The notes beneath the pieces were generated by a model. The model had not been told where the DNA came from. It made no database searches and saw nothing but the letters and a program-made list of their open reading frames with translations. The position numbers and the translations under genes are program-made. 24,423 nt of DNA from Priapulus caudatus (Eukaryota; Priapulida; Priapulimorpha; Priapulimorphida; Priapulidae): the NCBI RefSeq assembly GCF_000485595.1, contig NW_014577967.1:1-24423 (forward strand), in the 5' to 3' direction. Positions 1-6,400 of the stretch are shown in pieces; position 1 is the stretch's first letter, and each line of letters begins with the position of its first letter.

Positions 1-80
1 GCGTGGTCGGGCTGCGACGGCGACCCCGCATGGTCGGGCTGCGGTGGCGCCCCCGCGTGATCGGGCTGCGGCGGCGCAGG
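1..80. repeat. 27-bp tandem repeat (about 2.7 copies)
   Basis: Unit begins GCGTGGTCGGGCTGCGACGG; copies start at 1, 28 and 55. Period 27 equals nine codons, and the minus strand reads PQPDHAGAP. Confidence 0.85.
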
Positions 81-460
81 GTGATCTAGGTGTTCAGCTT
101 CCGCACTCCTGTCCCCTCCCACGGCTTCTGTCAACACCTCAGCTGGCTCAACCAACACCTCAACTGGCTCTGGCAATGCCTTCACTGGTTCTGGCAATGC
201 CTCAACTGGTTCTGGCAATGCCTTTACTGGTTCTGGCAATGCATCAACTGGTTCTAGCAATGCCTTCACTGGTTCTGGCAATGCCTTCACTGCTTCTGGC
301 AATGCCTTGACTGGTTCTGGCAATACCTTCACTGCTTCTGGCAATGCCTTCACTGGTTCTGGCAATGCCTTCACTGCTTCTGGCAATGCTTTGACTGGTA
401 CTGGCAACACCTCAACTGTTTCTGGCAACACATTCACTGGTTCTGGCAATGCATTCACTG
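1..460 (-). CDS. Minus-strand gene, exon 4 distal part: LPEPVKA and PQPDHAGAP repeats
   Basis: Reading leftwards from about 460 the minus strand is open to the window edge, with no stop and no ATG (so a start-codon-based search misses it). It codes about 15 copies of a 7-residue unit close to LPEPVKA, a short unique linker (GGDRSAEAEHLDHPAP), then 2.7 copies of a 9-residue unit PQPDHAGAP running off base 1. Codon positions are constant across the stretch. It most likely belongs to the same protein as exon 4, separated from it here by frame breaks. Confidence 0.65.
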
Positions 461-3400
461 GTTTGCAATGCCTTCCCTGCCTTTCTGGCCAATAGCATCA
501 CTGGTTCTGACACAACACCTTATCTGGGTCACTGCCAACCACTCAAGTGTTTCTGACAATGCTTCCCTGTTTCTGGCAATGAGTTTACTGGTTCTGACAT
601 CACCTTAGCTGGTACTGGCAACACCTCAATTGTTTCTGGCAATGCCTGCACTGGGTCTGCCAACACGTTCACTGGTTCTGGCAATGCCTGCACTAAGTCT
701 GGCAACACGTTCACTGGTTCTGGCAACACCTTAGCTGGTACTGGCAACACCTCAACTGTTTCTGGCAATGCCTTCCCTGTTTCTGGCAACGAGTTACTGG
801 TTCTGACAACACCTTAGCTGTACTGGCAACACTCAACTGTTTCTGGCAATGCCTGCACTGGGTCTGCCAACACGTTCACTGGTTCTGGCAACACCTTAGC
901 TGTTTCTGGCAACACCTTCACTGGGTACTGGCAACACCTCATCTGGTTCTGGCATGTCCCACTTGAGCTGGTTCTGCCAGTATCTCATCCTGAACTTTTT
1001 CTGGCATTATGTCTTCCTGAACCTTTTCTGGCAATTCACCTTCATGCACTCGTTCTGGCAATACATTTGCGTTTATTGGCTCTGGCAATACATCTTCTTG
1101 CACTGGTTCTGGCATCACATCTTCCCTTAACTAGGTCTGGCAAACACTTCTTTTCTTTCACTGATAACATGCCTTCTGGAATAGATTCTAGCAACCCATC
1201 GTCTGGAGGTGGAGCCGGCAAGGCGTCTGCCTGCTCAGCTTGTTCTGTCAATACCTCTGCTTGCATTGGTGCCGCCAAGATTTCCCCCTGAACTGGTCCT
1301 TGCAACACCTCTTCTTGAACAGGTTCTGATAATAGATCCGCTTGCTTCGAACCACGCCGCCGTGCTGTCACTGTCACCGCCGCCGCCAGTGTCTTGTCCT
1401 TCTCACCTTCTCCTTCCTTCTCACTCTTTCGTCCTCACTCTCTCCTTCTCGACCCGGGCTACCTTCTCAGGACCCACTTCTCCTTCCTTCTCGACCCCTA
1501 CCTCTCACCTTCTCCTTCCTTCTCGACCTACCTTCTCACCTTCTCCTTCTTCTCGCGACCACCTTACCTTTCCTTCACTGGACTACTTCTCCCCTTCCCT
1601 TCCTCTGACCCCTACGCTTCTCACCTTCTCCTTCTTCTCGACCCCTACTTCTCACCTTCTCCTTCCTTCTCGACCCCTACCTTCTCACCTTCTCCTTCCT
1701 TCTCCGACCCCTACTTCTCACCTCCTCCTTCCTTCTGCTACTCCCCTACCTTCTACCTTCCTCCTCTCCTTTCTCTCGCACCGCCCTACCTTCTCACCTT
1801 CTCCTTCTTTCGTACTACCCCTACCTTCTGCACCGCTTCTCCTTCTTTTCTTCTACGCCTACCATTCTCACTCTCCTTTCGCCTTCTCGACCCCCCTACC
1901 TTCTCACCTCTCCTACCTTCTCGACCCCTACCGTTCTCACGCTTCTCCTTTCTCTCGACCCTACGCTTTCACCATTTCCTTCCTTCTCGACCCCTACCTT
2001 CTCACCTTCTCCTTCCTTCTCTACCCCTACCTTCTCACCTTCTCCTTCCTTCTCGACCCCTACCTTCTCACCTCCTCCTTCCTTCTCGACCCCTACCTTC
2101 TCACCTTCTCCTTCCTTCTCGACCCCTACCTTCTCACCTTCTCCTTCCTTCTCGACCCCTACCACCTCACCTCCTGCCAAAGGCCGAGACTCGACAGCGC
2201 CATCTCGAGGTGGATCGACTCTCGTCTTGTTGCCATCGTTGCTCGACGGGTCGCCTTCTTTCACATCCGACCGCATCTCATCAGCATCTTCCGCTGAATG
2301 GCTTCCGTGGGGCGACTCGGCGACGCCAGCATCCGTGCGATTAACCGACGGCTCGCTCTCCCCCTCGCCCGCGGGATCGGACGCCGGCTCGCGCGGCGAG
2401 GGGGAAGAAGGGAGCGATGTAACGCCGCCAATAACGCTGCCTCCGGCGTCGGACATTGTCGGAACAGCTTCAGGCAAAGCGGTGTCGCCGACGGCAACTG
2501 ATGCCCTCGTCTTTCGGGGCAGCGAGTCTTCAACGCTGAGCGACGTTCCGTTGTTTTCGGCGCTGCTCTCCGCAGCGGGCGATTCGCCGAGAGACTGCAT
2601 CGCCGCGTCGGGTCGCCGCTGCTTCGCCAGTGGCGCCCCCTGGCTGTCCCGCTGCCGCTTCCGCCCGCCCTCGCGTCGCCCCGATCGCCTCCTCCTCCGC
2701 TCGCTCCTCGGCTCCTCTCCCGCTACCCCCGTCCCTCCTTCTCCGGCTTCCTCTTCCGCTCCGGGAATCTTCCGGGAGCAACTCTCCCCGGTTTGACTCG
2801 CGGTGTCCGCTCTCCCGTGGCCGCCCGGCATCTCGCGGGCCGACGTAGCGGTGGGAGCGGGGTGGGGGGCGACGTCACGCGGGGGGCCCTCCTCCCACGC
2901 GCCGCCGTCCGTCTCCGCCGCGATCGTGACCTCTCCCGCGTCCGGGGTCGCCGCCGTCGTCGTTGCCGTCTCTCGTTCGCGGTCTCGAGTCTCGGCTATT
3001 GCTTTTGCGTCGTCTGCTGGTCGTCTTCCGCCGACGCACCGGCGTTCGATCGTCCCCGCCGCCAGCCGCGCCGTCTCTCGCACGGCAACGCTCACCCCGA
3101 CGTCGACACTTCGCGCAGACGCGGAGTCTTCCGTCGCCACGACGACGCCTGCGCCGGAGTCTTCTCCACGTCTTCCGGCAGCCGACGTCCGATCATCTGG
3201 ATGAGACTCGTCTGCAGATGCGGCGTCGCCCGGCAACGCCACGCCGGTCGCCTTGGCGACAGACTCGAATGCAGGAACCAGGCTCCTGCCAGCAGCCTCC
3301 TCTTCCGCGGAGCGCTCCGTTGCCCCGACGACGCTCGTCTCCTCGCAGACGCGCTGCAGCACCGACGACGCGACCCGTAGGGCGTGGTCGTCGCGGCGAC

Positions 3401-6400
3401 GACCTGACAACCCGCGCGGGGTTGCCGTGGATACGTCGTCGGCTGCGAGTGGCGTCTGCCCAGTAGCACGTCGTGCGTTGTCCTGGCTCGTCGCATCAGT
3501 AACGGCTTCGTCTGCGTCGGTGGTTGTGCGGCGTGCGCGCGATCTGTCGCCGTGACGACCGGATCCGACCCTCCCGCGGGCGTCTGTCGACGCATCGTCC
3601 ACAGATTCTCCAGCGTGGGGATCCGCTTTTACTTCTTTGCGTGCAAGCTTGGAGAGATGTACATCCACCCTGCATCCATCCGAATTCAGTCGCCGTGGCA
3701 ACGATGGGGCCTTGGCGTCGTCTGACCCTTGTCGCCGCGGTAACGACAAGGACACGCTACCATCCGACCCTCGTTGCCGTGGCGACAACGTTGACTCGCT
3801 GTCGTCCCTCTGCAGCCCTGGCAACGTGCTGTGTCTGGTCGTGAGCATTTCCAAGGCGACCGTCGTTGCCATGGCGACGTCGTGCACGGCAGCCGCGTGG
3901 ACACCCTGACTCAGCTTGGGGAAGCGCTGCCGACTCTGGCTCTTCTTCTGACAATTCCTCGAATCTTCTCTCGGTTGCACGGCCGGCGGCGGAGACACCT
4001 TAACGATCGGGTCTTGCTGCTGCCGGGCGCAGATAGATGGTGGAGACACCTGCACTGCCGTTGTCATGGCAACAGCCTCCAATTGTTCCTAAATTAACGA
4101 AAATTGCCGATTACGCACGAGCGTGACATCAACCATACGACCGTCGCTTGCATTTTTGTCTGTTTTCAAATTTAAATCTAAACATTCTGATAATTTTTCG
4201 TTTCACTTTTTGAGAAACACACGTTTCTCATGGACGTTTCAAAACATTGCCACACTATTAACGACAACTATGTAAGAATTACTAATTAACATAAACAAAT
4301 GAACAAATGACTAGGTAACTAAATAAAAGAAAGAAAGAAAATAAATGACTAAATAAGTAAATAAAATAATGAACAAATGACTAAATAAATAAATAAATAA
4401 CGAAAAAAATAGATGAGTATACACACGCTAACTTCGCTGACCTGCAGCAGCTCCTGCGACCGGCGTCGTGTCAACCTCATGTCGTCTCTCTCCGGCACGG
4501 TCAACCACGCTCCGTTGTTCTCCCGGCTCCCTCCCCCGAGCGTGTCCCCGCAGGAGGCGCCACTGCTGCTGCTGCTGCTGTTCAACATAGCTCTGTCCGC
4601 GGCGTCCCCCGGCTGAGGCTAGGAATGACATCATCGCCGCCACGTTAAAAACCGCGAGGCGCGAGCGAACGCCTCGGTATCGGGGGTTACTACAGCTGGT
4701 TATTACATCTTTTCTTTTCTTTTTTTTATATTTTCGTCGACCAAGGTTGGCATGATGATGCTTCCTTGAGTCGGGAACATTTGTTCCTTACAAGGCTGTA
4801 TATACTAGTCCGGGTTCGCCGTCCTCCCGGCCGGGTATTTTTATCGTGACACCATCGCTTGCCACTTGCCACACTCTATTTGCTGAATGCTAAGCAGAGA
4901 AGCCGTGTGTACCATTTTTCAAGTCTTTGGTATGACCCGGCCGAGAGTTGAACCCCTGACCTTCCACATGCGAGGCGAGCACTCTACCATTGAGAAGTCT
5001 CTGTGGTATTACGTCTGGGGATCAGGGAAAAAAAAATAATTTTAATTTCCGGGGCTCTTTTTCCAACTCCTTAAAAAAATTCGGGGGCTACTTTTTCAAT
5101 TTTCCGGGGCTATTTTTTCCACTTCGGGGGCTCCTCTTTTCCGGGGCTACTTTTTCAAATTTCAGGGGCTACTTTCTTTGCACTTGAATAAAACCTTGTG
5201 TTATTCACAAAGTTTCACAAACCCGTGTTACCCACGTCTGTGGCAGTGCACATTGTGGCTGCGTACGTGCCTGCTGGCTAGGGCGGCATTGATTGAAGTA
5301 TGGAGGTGGGGCGAGTGGGGCATGTTGATGGCACCGCTGGTGTGAGAGAGCGACAGCAAAACTCTTTCCTGGAATTGGAAATCTGGGATTGAAACTGCGC
5401 TGGAGCCGAGACACTGGTTCAGGCATTGCGGATTTGCAGCAGCTTGGAGCTGCGGTTGGCTAGTGTAACCATGGCAATGCATCGACTTCGAAGCGTGCGA
5501 TTACGGGGCGATTTTGAACCGTTTTCTTTTTAACTGTCGCCCCCGTAATCACATTTTCGGGGGCTCTTTTGGGAATTTCGGGGGCAATTTCGCCCGCCGT
5601 CCCCGTGTAATTTTTTCACTGCTGGGGATGTTTAATTTTATCCAGCGAGTTCTCGAGATGTTTGATTCGGTCATTTTCTCTATTATTGATGAACTCAAAG
5701 GAGTTGTAGAAATGAGGAAAACGATTTAATTTGATGACGCTCCCGAATTGTTTTTCAGCGAACGGCGCAAGTTTTTGATACAATCCTGCCAATGTGCACC
5801 AATCTGCCTTAACCGCAGCGACGGCTCAATGGTTGAGTACTCGCCTCGCATGTGGAAGGTCGGGGGTTCAACTCCCGGCCGGGTCATACCAAAGACTTGA
5901 AAAATGATACACACGGCTTCTCTGCTTAGGCCAAACAAAAAAATAGGTGTGTTTCCTATTGCATCGAAAACAAAAGTAGGGTAGGTAGGGGATTTTTTTA
6001 TTTTTTTTATTCTTCGGTTCCTAATATCCCTCTGATTCATGCTATAAAGTGGTGTATAGGTAGGGATAAGTTAGTAAGCAAGTCCAGAACGTGTTTGTAG
6101 ATAGTAAAAAATCTGAAGTTTTGTCTGTCAGATTTTAAATGGGGATTATTTTTTTATTTCTTTTTAAAGTTTAGGGTCGGCCCTATTAATCTAGAGACGG
6201 TCGGTCGACCGGAAACACACCTATTTTTTGGTTTGGCCTTAGCATTCAGCAAATAGAGATAGAGTGTGGCAAGTTAACTCGCAGTGCTACTAGTGGACTA
6301 ACCCTCTACTGTAGCATTTACTGTGAAAGCAGCTGCAGGGCCTCAGGGTTACTGAAACGGAGATAGGCACCGCCCTATGCGCCACAAAGACGCGGGAAGG

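Noticed and set aside
44-495. Plus-strand frames coding VLAMPQL and TGSGNAFT repeats
   Set aside because: Any 21-bp repeat gives open frames on both strands. The minus frame continues into a unique linker and another in-frame repeat, and matches the gene upstream; the plus frames change phase midway.
1209-2344. Long plus-strand open frames coding Ser/Pro/Leu/His repeats (SHLLLPSRPLP-like, up to 362 codons)
   Set aside because: They are mirror frames of the 33-bp array whose minus strand belongs to a spliced gene. They have no splice support or non-repetitive domain, and they cross the array's indels without sense.
2793-3595. Several plus- and minus-strand frames of 100-195 codons over the CpG-rich exon
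   Set aside because: High GC lowers stop frequency; all overlap the longer minus-strand exon that has a proper acceptor.
5815-5890. Functional tRNA gene
   Set aside because: The T-arm and B-box are good, but the acceptor stem does not pair well, a second divergent copy exists, and the unit sits inside a SINE with target duplications.
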